NCBI GenBank assembly: GCA_934162665.1
Contig: CAKPJN010000010.1
Coordinates: 1 to 31,844 of the forward strand
Direction of reading: 5' to 3'
DNA length: 31,844 nucleotides
DNA from: an uncultured Bacilli bacterium
GTDB taxonomy: Bacteria; Bacillota_I; Bacilli_A; RF39; UBA660
Below the pieces are notes generated by a model. The model searched no databases, had not been told where the DNA came from, and was given only the letters and a program-made list of their open reading frames with translations. Made by a program: the position numbers and the translations under genes. This document shows positions 16,735 to 25,102 of the stretch, piece after piece (position 1 is the first letter of the stretch; every line of letters begins with the position of its first letter).

Positions 16735-17954
16735 TTTTTTAGTTTACATGATATACCAATACTTACTATGCTAATTGCTACAATAATTATATATAAATAT
16801 AAATTATCTCCAGTTAATGGATTAATTTGATCTGCCTCTTTGATTTCTGTTTGGTTAGCTTTTTCTAATGTAAATAAATTACTTGACAATACGGTATCAT
16901 CTTTATATATAACATTAACGTGATATAGTTTACCATAATCTTTAGAACTATCGCTTAGTGTTTTTGAAGTCTCATTATTTAAATTCTCAACATCACTTAA
17001 TGTATAGACATCCATATTGTTGAATGATACTGTTACCATATCATTGTCATATTCATCGTACCTATAGTTTTCATAACAGATTATAAACTTATATGTACCA
17101 GCACTTAATGCATTTAGATTTATTGTAAAATCATATGGATCTTCTCCAGATTCAGGATTATATGAATAAATACTTTTTTCTTTATATAATACTCTTTCTC
17201 CAGATGCATTGTAAATTGCTACTGTTACGAAGCCGTTTGATTCTTGTCCAAATTTTAATTCTAGATTTCCTTTATAATTATCTGTTGAGTCAAAATAACC
17301 ATAGAGATAACCAGTTCCTGTACTATCTTTATACCAATAACTATTTTCTTTTGAATACTTCCATTCAGCATTACTTTGAGTGCCTGATTCTGATTCATTA
17401 AACATTGATGTGATAGAACTTTTATTTGTAGTAGACTTCGCATTATTTATTTTTGTTACCTTCATCCACTCGTATATTAATACATCTTCTTCATAAGTTA
17501 CATCTATTGATGGATCGCTAGATGTAGGTTGTTTTACTATTTCATATTTACTTTTATAATATGGTTCTAAAGTTATTGATTTGTAATAACCTTGATATAA
17601 CTCCCTAGAACTTGTCACTTTCCAACCAGCAAAAATTTTTCCGTCTGAATCTTTTGTTGGAATTGTATAATAATTCCCGTCTAAGGCTTCAACCTCTTTT
17701 AAATTTAACACTTTATAATCTGATGATTTTTTATAATCGTACACATCATGACGATATCCTTTCTCATCATGAACACAATAAGTTATGTTTAATTCTATTC
17801 CGTCTACTCCTTTAATAACTTCTCCTACATTTATAATTGTATCAATTGGTAAATCATCATCTGCTTTTAGATTTGCAGCAAATGTTGGCACAATAAAACA
17901 AAATGTTAATATTATACCAAATAATATAGCTACTAATTTATTGTTCTTTTTCAT
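16725..17954 (-). CDS. Secreted protein with sortase-like NPLTG tail, function unknown
   Basis: The 409-residue product starts with a signal peptide (MKKNNK, a hydrophobic core, probable cleavage after TFAA). Its C-terminus is NPLTGD, a hydrophobic segment, then a CKLKNKK tail, the layout of a sortase substrate with NPxTG in place of LPxTG. The body is rich in Asp, Tyr and Ser and looks like beta-sandwich repeats: a W/Y-rich first part (FAGWKVTSSRELYQGYY), then WKYSKENSYWYKD, and a segment with FTINLNALSAGTYKFIICYEN typical of small carbohydrate-binding or pre-peptidase-like beta domains. It is probably attached to the cell surface; the ligand is unknown. I chose the ATG at 17954 because AGGAG is 10 nt upstream, while GTG 17963 lies 1 nt from it. 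No sortase is encoded in the window. Confidence 0.82.
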   Translation of the reverse strand: MKKNNKLVAILFGIILTFCFIVPTFAANLKADDDLPIDTIINVGEVIKGVDGIELNITYCVHDEKGYRHDVYDYKKSSDYKVLNLKEVEALDGNYYTIPTKDSDGKIFAGWKVTSSRELYQGYYKSITLEPYYKSKYEIVKQPTSSDPSIDVTYEEDVLIYEWMKVTKINNAKSTTNKSSITSMFNESESGTQSNAEWKYSKENSYWYKDSTGTGYLYGYFDSTDNYKGNLELKFGQESNGFVTVAIYNASGERVLYKEKSIYSYNPESGEDPYDFTINLNALSAGTYKFIICYENYRYDEYDNDMVTVSFNNMDVYTLSDVENLNNETSKTLSDSSKDYGKLYHVNVIYKDDTVLSSNLFTLEKANQTEIKEADQINPLTGDNLYLYIIIVAISIVSIGISCKLKNKK

Positions 17955-17978
17955 GTTACACACGCTCCTCTATTTAGA

Positions 17979-17987
17979 AGTATATCA
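17979..17987 (-). promoter_or_regulatory. Extended -10 promoter element for the NPLTG protein
   Basis: TGATATACT on the minus strand (17987-17979), about 25 bp before the ATG at 17954. No clear -35 hexamer at 17 bp. Confidence 0.5.
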
Positions 17988-18049
17988 TAAAAAAATGTGT
18001 GGTAGTTATTTTGTTTTATTTTTTTGTAATTCATTGTAAAATTTATGTA

Positions 18050-18082
18050 AAGCTTTATAGTAAACATTTGTAAATAAAGCTT
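18050..18082. repeat. Inverted repeat after the small membrane-protein gene
   Basis: AAGCTTTAT (18050-18058) and ATAAAGCTT (18074-18082) are perfect 9-bp inverted copies around a 15-nt loop, directly after the stop of the minus-strand gene. A T run follows only on the plus strand, so a terminator role for the minus-strand gene is doubtful. Confidence 0.5.
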
Positions 18083-18575
18083 ATTTTTCTGAACCTACTA
18101 TTTTAATGGTTATATAGTTTTTTTCTGATGTGTTTTCAGATGACTTTTCTAGTAATTTTATTATTAATTTATAAGAGTCTGTTTCTTTTTTATTTTTTAG
18201 TAAAGATTCTTTTTTTACTTCTTTATGATTTTTTAAAATATCGATATCATTATTATTTTTATATAAATTCAATTTTACTGATATATTAGATTCAGTTTTA
18301 AATTCTATATTATATTCTATATCTTTATTATTTATAGTATTATTTTTATAGTTTGTTATATCAAATGTATATTCCATCTTTTCATTTACTTTTAAATTAG
18401 TAATATCAACAGCTAAATTTGCAACTAAGTTATCGCTAATTAGTGGGATTGAAATATTTGACTTTTTATTTGTAGGATTTTTTTTAATACATATTATTAA
18501 TAAAATAAATACAGTTATTAATAGAATGAAGAAAATTAATTTTAATAATTTATTGTTATCGTTTTTCTTTTGCAT
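18081..18575 (-). CDS. Small membrane-anchored protein of unknown function
   Basis: I do not recognise the family. The 164-residue product has a short charged N-terminus, one hydrophobic segment (about 11-29), a basic linker, and an extracytoplasmic domain of about 125 residues with alternating beta-like stretches (NLAVDITNLKVNEKMEYTFDI and YNIEFKTE). Its composition suggests an immunoglobulin-like or TasA/camelysin-like beta sandwich, which is only a guess. It could also be a lipid-free secreted protein if the segment is cleaved. I chose ATG 18575 because AGGTGAT precedes it and because the GTG at 18584 overlaps that site. It lies between two other envelope proteins on the same strand, but terminators on either side suggest it is transcribed alone. 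Confidence 0.7.
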   Translation of the reverse strand: MQKKNDNNKLLKLIFFILLITVFILLIICIKKNPTNKKSNISIPLISDNLVANLAVDITNLKVNEKMEYTFDITNYKNNTINNKDIEYNIEFKTESNISVKLNLYKNNNDIDILKNHKEVKKESLLKNKKETDSYKLIIKLLEKSSENTSEKNYITIKIVGSEK

Positions 18576-18612
18576 CGTTATCACCTATATAATATTTTAT
18601 CATAATTTTCGA

Positions 18613-18639
18613 TAAAAAAAAGAAAGAGATTTTATCTCT
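18613..18639 (-). terminator. Rho-independent terminator after the 489-residue membrane protein gene
   Basis: On the minus strand AGAGAT (18639-18634) pairs with ATCTCT (18630-18625), with a 3-nt loop, and a long T-rich tail with eight consecutive T follows. The stem overlaps the stop codon at 18638. Confidence 0.65.
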
Positions 18640-20107
18640 AACTCATTAATTTTATAAGGATTTCTGTAAGTTTTGTTTGTAATGAAGTCTTTTGTGTATC
18701 TGTAATACTACTTGAAAGTACTGAGTTTGATACATCTTCATTAATATTTGCTTCATCTGTAATTTCAGATGTCATATCTAGTTTCATTTTACCAAAAACA
18801 GTATTATCACTTGTTATTTTTGCTTCTACTGTAGAATCTGATTTATAATTTTTATTCTTTTTAATTTCTGTAGTTTTTGAAGTTGCTTCAACATCTATAG
18901 CGATACTTTCAATTTCAGCATTAAATGTTAAATTATAATTATCATCTGATTCAAATGCTTTTATAGTTGCTAATTTATTATTACTACTATCTTTAATATT
19001 TATTGTAGTAGTATCATTTTTTTCTGATATATCCATAATAATTATTACAGCGTTATTATAACTTATTTTCAATTTATCAGTTTCTTTATTATCTTCGTAA
19101 GAAATAGCCATTGAGTTACCTGAATCAACAATACTAAATTCATATTTTTTAGCTTTTGATGTGAATCTATCAACATAAACAATTATATTAATTTCTTCTT
19201 TTCCTACAAATAAAGTAGCATCATTATCAATTTTTGTATCATTAAAATCTTTATCAAGTCCAGTTAATATTTTGTTTGCTTTTTTATCTGCTTTTAAATC
19301 TTTTAGAATATTATTAGCAATTTCTTTTGCTACTTCATTATTTACTTTTAATGTAACTTTTGTTAATTTTTCCTCTTTATCATTAATCATTTGTTTTACT
19401 GTTTCTTTTGCGAAATATGAATCCTTTAAGTTCTTTTTAAATGATTTTATACAAAAGTCATAGATGTATTCAATATTTTCATTACTTGTTGCACTTTCAT
19501 TCAAAGTCTCAAAGTAGTTATTATTACCATTGTTTATATATGTTGCTAAAAAGTCTTTTATAAAATAATATTCTGTATTATTCTTGATTAGATATTTTGC
19601 ATTAATTAATTCTTCATTATTAAAAGTAGAATTAACTGCTGCAAATAATTGTTCATCCTTTTTATTTTGAATTACGGTAAAATTAGTATCAATTTTACTT
19701 AAATTATTGACTAAATTTATATAAGGTTGATATTCAGTATTATATGTACCTAAGGCACTTAAATAATCACTTTCTACATCTAATTTTATATTTCCTTTTA
19801 AAGTATAATTTTCGCCCATTTTACTTTTATCATCAAAATTCATCATGTCTTTTAAATTTGATGATACTTTATCAATTGCTGTTGCGATAATTCTTTTTGG
19901 ATTACTAATATAAGCGGTATACACACCTATACCAATAGCAATTACTGCTATTACTGCAAGTATTGATATAACAAACTTCTTTTTACTTTTATGTTTTGGT
20001 ACTTTTTCCTCTGTATTTTGTTCAATTGTATTTTGTTCAATTGTATTTTGTTCAATGTCTTTGCTATTATCTATTGATAATTCTTCAATTTGTTCTTTAT
20101 TTTCCAC
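18638..20107 (-). CDS. Single-pass membrane protein with large extracytoplasmic domain, function unknown
   Basis: The 489-residue product has a cytoplasmic N-terminus of about 44 residues with three IEQNT repeats, a Lys cluster (KHKSKKK), one membrane helix (45-66) and an extracytoplasmic region of about 420 residues. The latter is rich in Asn, Asp and Lys and in alternating strands (YTLKGNIKLDVES, AKKYEFSIVDSGNSMAISY). This resembles LolA/LppX-like or DUF-type beta-barrel half-shells in Bacillota, but I cannot assign a family. No lipobox or enzymatic motif is visible. The start is GTG 20107 with AGGAG 9 nt upstream. A strong promoter precedes it and a terminator follows, so it is probably monocistronic. 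Confidence 0.78.
   Translation of the reverse strand: MENKEQIEELSIDNSKDIEQNTIEQNTIEQNTEEKVPKHKSKKKFVISILAVIAVIAIGIGVYTAYISNPKRIIATAIDKVSSNLKDMMNFDDKSKMGENYTLKGNIKLDVESDYLSALGTYNTEYQPYINLVNNLSKIDTNFTVIQNKKDEQLFAAVNSTFNNEELINAKYLIKNNTEYYFIKDFLATYINNGNNNYFETLNESATSNENIEYIYDFCIKSFKKNLKDSYFAKETVKQMINDKEEKLTKVTLKVNNEVAKEIANNILKDLKADKKANKILTGLDKDFNDTKIDNDATLFVGKEEINIIVYVDRFTSKAKKYEFSIVDSGNSMAISYEDNKETDKLKISYNNAVIIIMDISEKNDTTTINIKDSSNNKLATIKAFESDDNYNLTFNAEIESIAIDVEATSKTTEIKKNKNYKSDSTVEAKITSDNTVFGKMKLDMTSEITDEANINEDVSNSVLSSSITDTQKTSLQTKLTEILIKLMS
20012..20056. repeat. Three perfect 15-bp tandem copies in coding DNA
   Basis: The unit TGTATTTTGTTCAAT is repeated three times without mismatch at 20012-20026, 20027-20041 and 20042-20056. 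It encodes the IEQNT repeats of the membrane protein's cytoplasmic tail and keeps the frame, so copy number can vary without breaking the gene. Confidence 0.9.
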
Positions 20108-20127
20108 TTTCTCACACTCCTATTTTC

Positions 20128-20155
20128 ATTATATCAAAATAATATGATAAGTCAA
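20128..20155 (-). promoter_or_regulatory. Sigma-A-type promoter for the 489-residue membrane protein
   Basis: On the minus strand TTGACT (20155-20150), a 16-bp spacer and TATAAT (20133-20128), which is also extended by an upstream TG. The GTG start lies about 20 bp downstream. Confidence 0.75.
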
Positions 20156-20198
20156 TCTAGAAAATGAATTCAAATATATTGATCTGCCTTTATGTATT

Positions 20199-21344
20199 TT
20201 AATTTGAAAATAAAACTTTTTCTGTTTTATATTGTTTTATAATTATTAGTAATATAATATAGATAATAACAAAAGTTGATATTAACATAAAAATGATATT
20301 TAACCAATTTACATTACCTGATGTTATATCTTCAAATAATAAAGTATAATTTAAAAATGGTATTAATGATAATACAACAGATGACTTTATATCTATCATA
20401 AATGCAATCATTGATGGAAAAAATGAGATGAATGTTAATGGAGTTAATGCACTTTGTCCCTCTTTAAATGTTTTTGCTTTACTTGCAATTGCAATACATA
20501 ATCCACTAATTAAAAATGAATATGCAACAATTACGATTACTGAGAATATTAAACTACTTGGAGATAACATTAAGTTAACATCTTTATATATTTCAAACAT
20601 ATCGTTTGCTAATGCTAGCGATACAATCATAAGAATTAAGCTAATAATCCCTGTAATAATAGACGAGATTGTAACACTTAAGAATTTACCAACAATGATA
20701 TCTTTACTTTTAATTGGAAATGTAAGTAACGTTTCTAAAGTACCTCTTTCTTTTTCACCTGCTGTTATATCTGTTGCTGGATAAGTTGCTGATACAGTTA
20801 TTGCCATTATAATAAATAAAAATCCATATGTTGTAATATAATTTGCATAAAAGTTTTCTTTTTCTGTTATATTTTTTTCTGTTGTAATTATATTTGTTAC
20901 TTTCTCTGAGGAAATGTTATTACTTTCTAAATAAGCATTTTGTAAATATTCCTTATATATAGAAAAATATGAATCCATTAATGCCGTAGCATAACTTGTT
21001 GTCTCATTATCTTCTCCATTAATAATATATTTATTTTCATCTTTAACAATATATAAATCTATATTTTGTTTGTCGTAGTCTTTTTTTAAATTTTTTTCTT
21101 CTTTTACAACATAATCAATTTTTAATTCTTTAGCAATACTTTTTTCAATATCACTAAGTTCATAGTTAAAACCGATTTTATTATATTCTTCGATTGGTTT
21201 ATTTGTCTCAGATTCAAATAAATAAGACATTCCAATAATTATTAATGGAATCATAATGGGAATAATCAACATCATTGATAATGTTTTTTTATCTCTAAAC
21301 AATTCCTTTAATTCTTTTTTTAAAACATTTAATAAACTATTCAT
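20199..21344 (-). CDS. ABC-2 type transporter permease (NatB-like)
   Basis: The 381-residue permease has an N-terminal cytoplasmic helix with the KELKELFRDKKTL signature, a first membrane helix (about 22-42), an extracytoplasmic region of about 130 residues, and five to six C-terminal membrane helices. The TDITAGEKERGTLETLLTFP segment is the coupling region typical of ABC-2/NatB permeases. NatAB exports Na+ in B. subtilis, but relatives export other substrates, so the cargo is open. I chose ATG 21344, with GGAGGTG 6 nt upstream; the upstream TTG lies in the ribosome binding site region. The gene overlaps the ATPase gene by 8 bp, showing coupled translation. Confidence 0.9.
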   Translation of the reverse strand: MNSLLNVLKKELKELFRDKKTLSMMLIIPIMIPLIIIGMSYLFESETNKPIEEYNKIGFNYELSDIEKSIAKELKIDYVVKEEKNLKKDYDKQNIDLYIVKDENKYIINGEDNETTSYATALMDSYFSIYKEYLQNAYLESNNISSEKVTNIITTEKNITEKENFYANYITTYGFLFIIMAITVSATYPATDITAGEKERGTLETLLTFPIKSKDIIVGKFLSVTISSIITGIISLILMIVSLALANDMFEIYKDVNLMLSPSSLIFSVIVIVAYSFLISGLCIAIASKAKTFKEGQSALTPLTFISFFPSMIAFMIDIKSSVVLSLIPFLNYTLLFEDITSGNVNWLNIIFMLISTFVIIYIILLIIIKQYKTEKVLFSN

Positions 21345-22092
21345 TAGAAACACCTCCAATCAGATTAAAGAAAGCATCTCTTAAATTAGTTGTTTTTGTG
21401 GTCTTTTTTATGCTATCTGGTGTTCCTTCCATGATAACAGCACCTTTATTTATCATAATAACATTATCACAAATATTTTCTGCTTCTTCCATATAATGTG
21501 TAGAGTATATAATTGTTTTTCCTCTTGCTTTTTCTTCTTTGATAAAATCTAATATAACCTGGCTAGATATTATATCTAATCCACTTGTTGCTTCATCTAG
21601 AATATAGTATTTAGGATCATGTACTAGGCATCTGGCAATATTTACTCTTTGGGTTTGACCTGTTGATAAATTTCCAATTTTATTATATAAGAACTCATTC
21701 ATATTTAATTTATTGGATACTTCTTTGATTCTTTTTTCGATTATATCATTTTGAACACCATACATGTTACAACACATTTTTAATAGTTCATAAGTTGTTA
21801 AGGTATTATATATTTTGGTATTTCCTGATAAAAAGGCAATATTTTTTTTAATCTCTATTTCATTATTCTTGTAATTAAGATTGTCAAATGAAACATTTCC
21901 ACTAGTTGGTTCTAATATACCAGCTATCATCCTCAATAATGTTGTTTTTCCCGCTCCATTTGGGCCTAGGATTCCAACTATTTCTCCTTCTTTTGCACTA
22001 AAACTAATTCCATTATTAGCGTAAAATTCTTCTTTTTGTTTTTTAGATTTATTTTTGATAAATTTTTTCTTTATATTTTTTACCTCTAGCAT
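21337..22092 (-). CDS. ABC transporter ATP-binding protein (NatA-like)
   Basis: This 251-residue cytosolic ATPase powers the adjacent NatB-like permease. Walker A is GPNGAGKTT (43-51), the signature is LSTGQ (142-146) followed by TQRVNIARCL, Walker B is YILDEATSGLD (163-173), and the switch His lies in YSTHYMEEAE. The signature LSTGQ, in place of LSGGQ, and the STHYMEEAE segment are common in the NatA/drug-resistance branch. AGAGGTGAG precedes the ATG at 22092. The gene starts 43 bp after valS and may be partly co-transcribed with it, although a separate promoter cannot be excluded. Confidence 0.93.
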   Translation of the reverse strand: MLEVKNIKKKFIKNKSKKQKEEFYANNGISFSAKEGEIVGILGPNGAGKTTLLRMIAGILEPTSGNVSFDNLNYKNNEIEIKKNIAFLSGNTKIYNTLTTYELLKMCCNMYGVQNDIIEKRIKEVSNKLNMNEFLYNKIGNLSTGQTQRVNIARCLVHDPKYYILDEATSGLDIISSQVILDFIKEEKARGKTIIYSTHYMEEAENICDNVIMINKGAVIMEGTPDSIKKTTKTTNLRDAFFNLIGGVSNE

Positions 22093-22134
22093 AGCTCACC
22101 TCTTTTATAATAATGAAGCATATTTTTTATTAAA

Positions 22135-24675
22135 TTATTCTTTTTCTTCTAGTAATTTTAGTTTTTCTTGTTCTTCTTGAAGTTTTTTTCTATCCATTTC
22201 TACTACGTTGGCTGGTGCTTTATTAACATAATTTTCGTTTAATAATAATTTTTTTCGTCTTTCGATTGATGATTTTAATTTTTCTATTTCTTCCATTTTA
22301 GCATTATTATCTTCAGTTTCTTTTATTGAATAATATGTGATGTTAATATTATTTGAGCAATAATTTGTACTTATTTTATCAGTAGGCTTTTCATCTATAA
22401 TATTAGAGTCATTAATTTTTAATTGCTTTTTGTATATTTCTAATAAGTTCCTGTCGTTACATTCAATACTGATAGATGCTTCTTTTGTAATCTTATTTTT
22501 AGCTTTTAAGTTTCTAATACAAACAATATCCTCTAATACTTTTTCTAATTTTTCACTTTCATCCTTATATACTTCTTTTTTATTATATTCTGGATAAGTA
22601 CTTATCATTATTGATTCTTGTTCTTTTAGTGGTAGTTTTTGATAAATTTCTTCTGTAACATATGGCATAAATGGATGCAATAGCTTTAAGATGACAGTTA
22701 GTGTATCTAATAATACTGTTTGTGTTGTTTTTGTCATACTATTTTTTGTTAATTCAATATACCAATCACAGAAATCTTCCCAAATAAATTTATATAATTC
22801 ACTTCCTACATTATGGAAGTTATATTTATTCATACTAATAATTGTACTTTTAATTAATTGATTTCTTTTTGTAATTATCCATTTATCATATATTGTTAAT
22901 TCATCTTCATTAAGTATTCGTTTATCTAAATTTTCAATATTCATTAATACAAATCTAGATGCATTCCATAATTTATTAATAAAGTTCCATGATGATTTAA
23001 CTTTTTCTTCATCATATCTCAAATCCATTCCTGGAGCAGAATTGGTTGTTAAGAAGAATCTTAGGGCATCTGCTCCATATTCTTCAATTACATCCATTGG
23101 ATCAACTCCATTACCTAGGGATTTTGACATTTTTCTACCAACTTTATCTCTAATAAGTCCATGAATTAGGCAATCTTTAAATGGCCTTTTTCCTGTGAAT
23201 TCTAATCCTTGGAATGTCATTCTATTTACCCAAAATGGAATTATGTCGTATCCTGTTACTAAAACATTTGTAGGATAATATCTCTTTAATAATTCTGTTT
23301 GTTCTGGCCAACCTAGTGTTGAAAAAGGCCATAGTGCACTAGAAAACCAAGTATCTAGGACATCTGAGTCTTGAATCCATCCTTCTCCTGGTGAGGTTAT
23401 TTGAACTTTCATTTCATTGCCTTTATACCAAGCAGGTATTCTATGTCCCCACCAAAGTTGACGAGAAATACACCAATCATATGTTATTTCCATCCAGTGA
23501 TTCATGGTTTTTTCATAACGAGTTGGAATAAAATTTACTTTTTCATCTTTATTCTTTTGATTTTCTAAGACAGCATCAGCTAAAGGTCTCATCTTAACAA
23601 ACCATTGCTTTGATAAATATGGTTCAACAACTGCGTCACTTCTTTCAGAATGTCCAACAGAATGAATTATTGGTTCAATATTTATAAGTAAATCTTCATC
23701 TTGTAAATCTTTTACTAATTGCTCTCTACATGCTTCTCTAGTCATACCACAATATTTACCAGCATTTTCATTCATAGAAGCATCTTTATTCATAACAACG
23801 ATTCTTTCAAGATTATGTCTATTTCCAACTTCAAAGTCATTAGGATCATGAGCAGGAGTTATTTTAACGACACCTGTACCAAACTCTGGATCTGCATGGA
23901 TATCTCCTATAATAGGTATTTTTCTTTTTACAATTGGTAATATGACATTTTTCCCTATTAAATTTTTATATCTTTTATCACTTGGATTAACAGCTACTGC
24001 TGTATCTCCAAATAATGTTTCTGGTCTAGTTGTCGCAACCTCTAAATAGTCATTTGTTCCTTCAATATAATATTTCAAATGATAGAATGCACCTTTATCA
24101 TCTTTATATATGACTTCTTCATTTGATAAAGCTGTCATTTGTTCTGGATCCCAATTTATAATCTTTTCTCCTTTATAAATTAGTCCTTTATTATATAAGT
24201 CAATAAAAACCTTATTTACAGCGTCATTTAATCCTTTGTCTAACGTAAATCTTTCTTTTGAATAATCAACTGATATACCTATTTTTGCCCATTGTTTATG
24301 AATTGTTTCTGCATATTCATTTTTCCAACTCCATGCTTGCTCTAGCCATTCATTTCTATCCATTTCTCGTGGTTTAATTCCTTGTTCTTTAAGCCTTTTA
24401 TCTACTTTGGCTTGAGTTGCAATTCCGGCATGGTCCATTCCTGGTAACCATAAACAATCATATCCTTGCATTCTTTTATATCTAATTATAATATCTTGTA
24501 AAGTTAAATCCCATGCATGACCTAAATGAAGTTTTCCTGTAACATTTGGTGGAGGGATAACTACACAAAATGGTATTTTATCACTTTGACTGTCTGATTG
24601 AAAATAATTATTTGTTTTCCATTTTTCGTATTTATCTTTTTCAACTTCTAAATGATTATATTTTTTATCTAACAT
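22135..24675 (-). CDS. valS: Valyl-tRNA synthetase
   Basis: ValS charges tRNA-Val with valine in the cytosol. The 846-residue protein has the class I motifs HLGH in PPPNVTGKLHLGHAWD (41-56) and KMSKS (515-519). It also has the CP1 editing domain with the TTRPETLFGDTAVAV segment (215-229), the WCISRQLWWGHRIPAW signature (401-416) and a C-terminal coiled coil (about 790-846, KAPANVVEMDRKKLQEE). Length and domain order are normal. AGAGGA precedes the ATG at 24675. A 48-codon ORF ends 1 bp before the start, and a T-box leader controls the transcript. The enzyme's own leader pairs with uncharged tRNA-Val in known T-box systems. Confidence 0.98.
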   Translation of the reverse strand: MLDKKYNHLEVEKDKYEKWKTNNYFQSDSQSDKIPFCVVIPPPNVTGKLHLGHAWDLTLQDIIIRYKRMQGYDCLWLPGMDHAGIATQAKVDKRLKEQGIKPREMDRNEWLEQAWSWKNEYAETIHKQWAKIGISVDYSKERFTLDKGLNDAVNKVFIDLYNKGLIYKGEKIINWDPEQMTALSNEEVIYKDDKGAFYHLKYYIEGTNDYLEVATTRPETLFGDTAVAVNPSDKRYKNLIGKNVILPIVKRKIPIIGDIHADPEFGTGVVKITPAHDPNDFEVGNRHNLERIVVMNKDASMNENAGKYCGMTREACREQLVKDLQDEDLLINIEPIIHSVGHSERSDAVVEPYLSKQWFVKMRPLADAVLENQKNKDEKVNFIPTRYEKTMNHWMEITYDWCISRQLWWGHRIPAWYKGNEMKVQITSPGEGWIQDSDVLDTWFSSALWPFSTLGWPEQTELLKRYYPTNVLVTGYDIIPFWVNRMTFQGLEFTGKRPFKDCLIHGLIRDKVGRKMSKSLGNGVDPMDVIEEYGADALRFFLTTNSAPGMDLRYDEEKVKSSWNFINKLWNASRFVLMNIENLDKRILNEDELTIYDKWIITKRNQLIKSTIISMNKYNFHNVGSELYKFIWEDFCDWYIELTKNSMTKTTQTVLLDTLTVILKLLHPFMPYVTEEIYQKLPLKEQESIMISTYPEYNKKEVYKDESEKLEKVLEDIVCIRNLKAKNKITKEASISIECNDRNLLEIYKKQLKINDSNIIDEKPTDKISTNYCSNNINITYYSIKETEDNNAKMEEIEKLKSSIERRKKLLLNENYVNKAPANVVEMDRKKLQEEQEKLKLLEEKE

Positions 24676-24676
24676 A

Positions 24677-24823
24677 TTAATTAATCCTCTTTTCTATATA
24701 TTTTTCTATTTCTTCACATAGATTCATGACTCGAGTTGTATGTTCTATTTTCAAAATGCGATTATCAGAGATTTGTATGTAGTGATTTGTATATAACATA
24801 AATTCTTCGATTGCTTTTTCCAT
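24677..24823 (-). CDS. 48-codon ORF between T-box and valS, HD-domain-like fragment
   Basis: A short ORF starts at ATG 24823 with GGAGG 6 nt upstream and ends with TAA 24679-24677, 1 bp before the valS ATG. It begins MEKAIEEFMLYTN and contains DNRILKIEHTTRVMNLCEEI, followed by EKYIEKRIN. The middle segment resembles the first helix of HD-domain phosphohydrolases (KxEHTxRVxxLCExI, with the first metal His), but the HD pair and the rest of the fold are absent. It could be a remnant of a full HD gene, a small standalone protein, or a coupling ORF that feeds ribosomes to valS. The good ribosome binding site and the tight junction favour translation. The HD relationship is recognition by eye only. 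Confidence 0.65.
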   Translation of the reverse strand: MEKAIEEFMLYTNHYIQISDNRILKIEHTTRVMNLCEEIEKYIEKRIN

Positions 24824-24833
24824 AAAGACCTCC

Positions 24834-24869
24834 AAAATAAAAGCCACTCATCCATAAGGACGAATAGCT
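24834..24869 (-). terminator. T-box intrinsic terminator
   Basis: On the minus strand AGCTATTCGTCC pairs with GGATGAGTGGCT around a TTAT loop (12 positions, four G-U). The T-rich tail TTTTATTTT (24842-24834) follows. It directly follows the T-box core sequence, as expected for the terminator that competes with the antiterminator. Confidence 0.85.
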
Positions 24870-25055
24870 CGTGGTACCACCTTAATTATATCTATTGATA
24901 TATCTTAATATTTATAACGGAAATACCCGGAATTTCTTACTTGTTTTCAGAAATTATGTTCCACTGCTACCTTCTATAGTACTATTTGTTAATTTTCACC
25001 AAACATTAACTCTCTAAAAAATATTACTATATACTCCTCAGTTTCATCACATCTA
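24834..25055 (-). promoter_or_regulatory. T-box riboswitch leader of valS
   Basis: The minus strand holds the T-box core AAGGTGGTACCACG (24883-24870), which binds the NCCA end of uncharged tRNA. Upstream, AGAGAG with a GGTG loop segment (about 25015-24990) matches the distal part of stem I. GAAGGTAGCAG follows, with GTA at 24970-24968 as a candidate valine specifier codon (inference). A promoter precedes and a terminator follows the core. Uncharged tRNA-Val should stabilise the antiterminator and allow transcription of the 48-codon ORF and valS. Confidence 0.92.
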
Positions 25056-25061
25056 TTTGAA

Positions 25062-25090
25062 ATTATATATTATTTTTTGTTTTTTTTCAA
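25062..25090 (-). promoter_or_regulatory. Sigma-A-type promoter for the T-box-valS transcript
   Basis: On the minus strand TTGAAA (25090-25085), a 17-bp spacer and TATAAT (25067-25062). It lies just after the stop codon of the kinase-like gene and sets the leader's 5' end near 25055. Confidence 0.8.
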
Positions 25091-25102
25091 TATATTATTT
25101 AT

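Noticed and set aside
18050..18082. Terminator for the small membrane-protein gene
   Set aside because: The inverted repeat is perfect but no T run follows on the minus strand; it is listed only as a repeat.
20012..20056. Possible CRISPR-like repeat
   Set aside because: The three 15-bp copies are directly adjacent with no spacers and encode an in-frame peptide repeat.
20428..20784. Plus-strand open frame of 118 codons
   Set aside because: It lies wholly inside the NatB-like permease on the other strand, has no ribosome binding site and no family pattern; the permease is clearly real.
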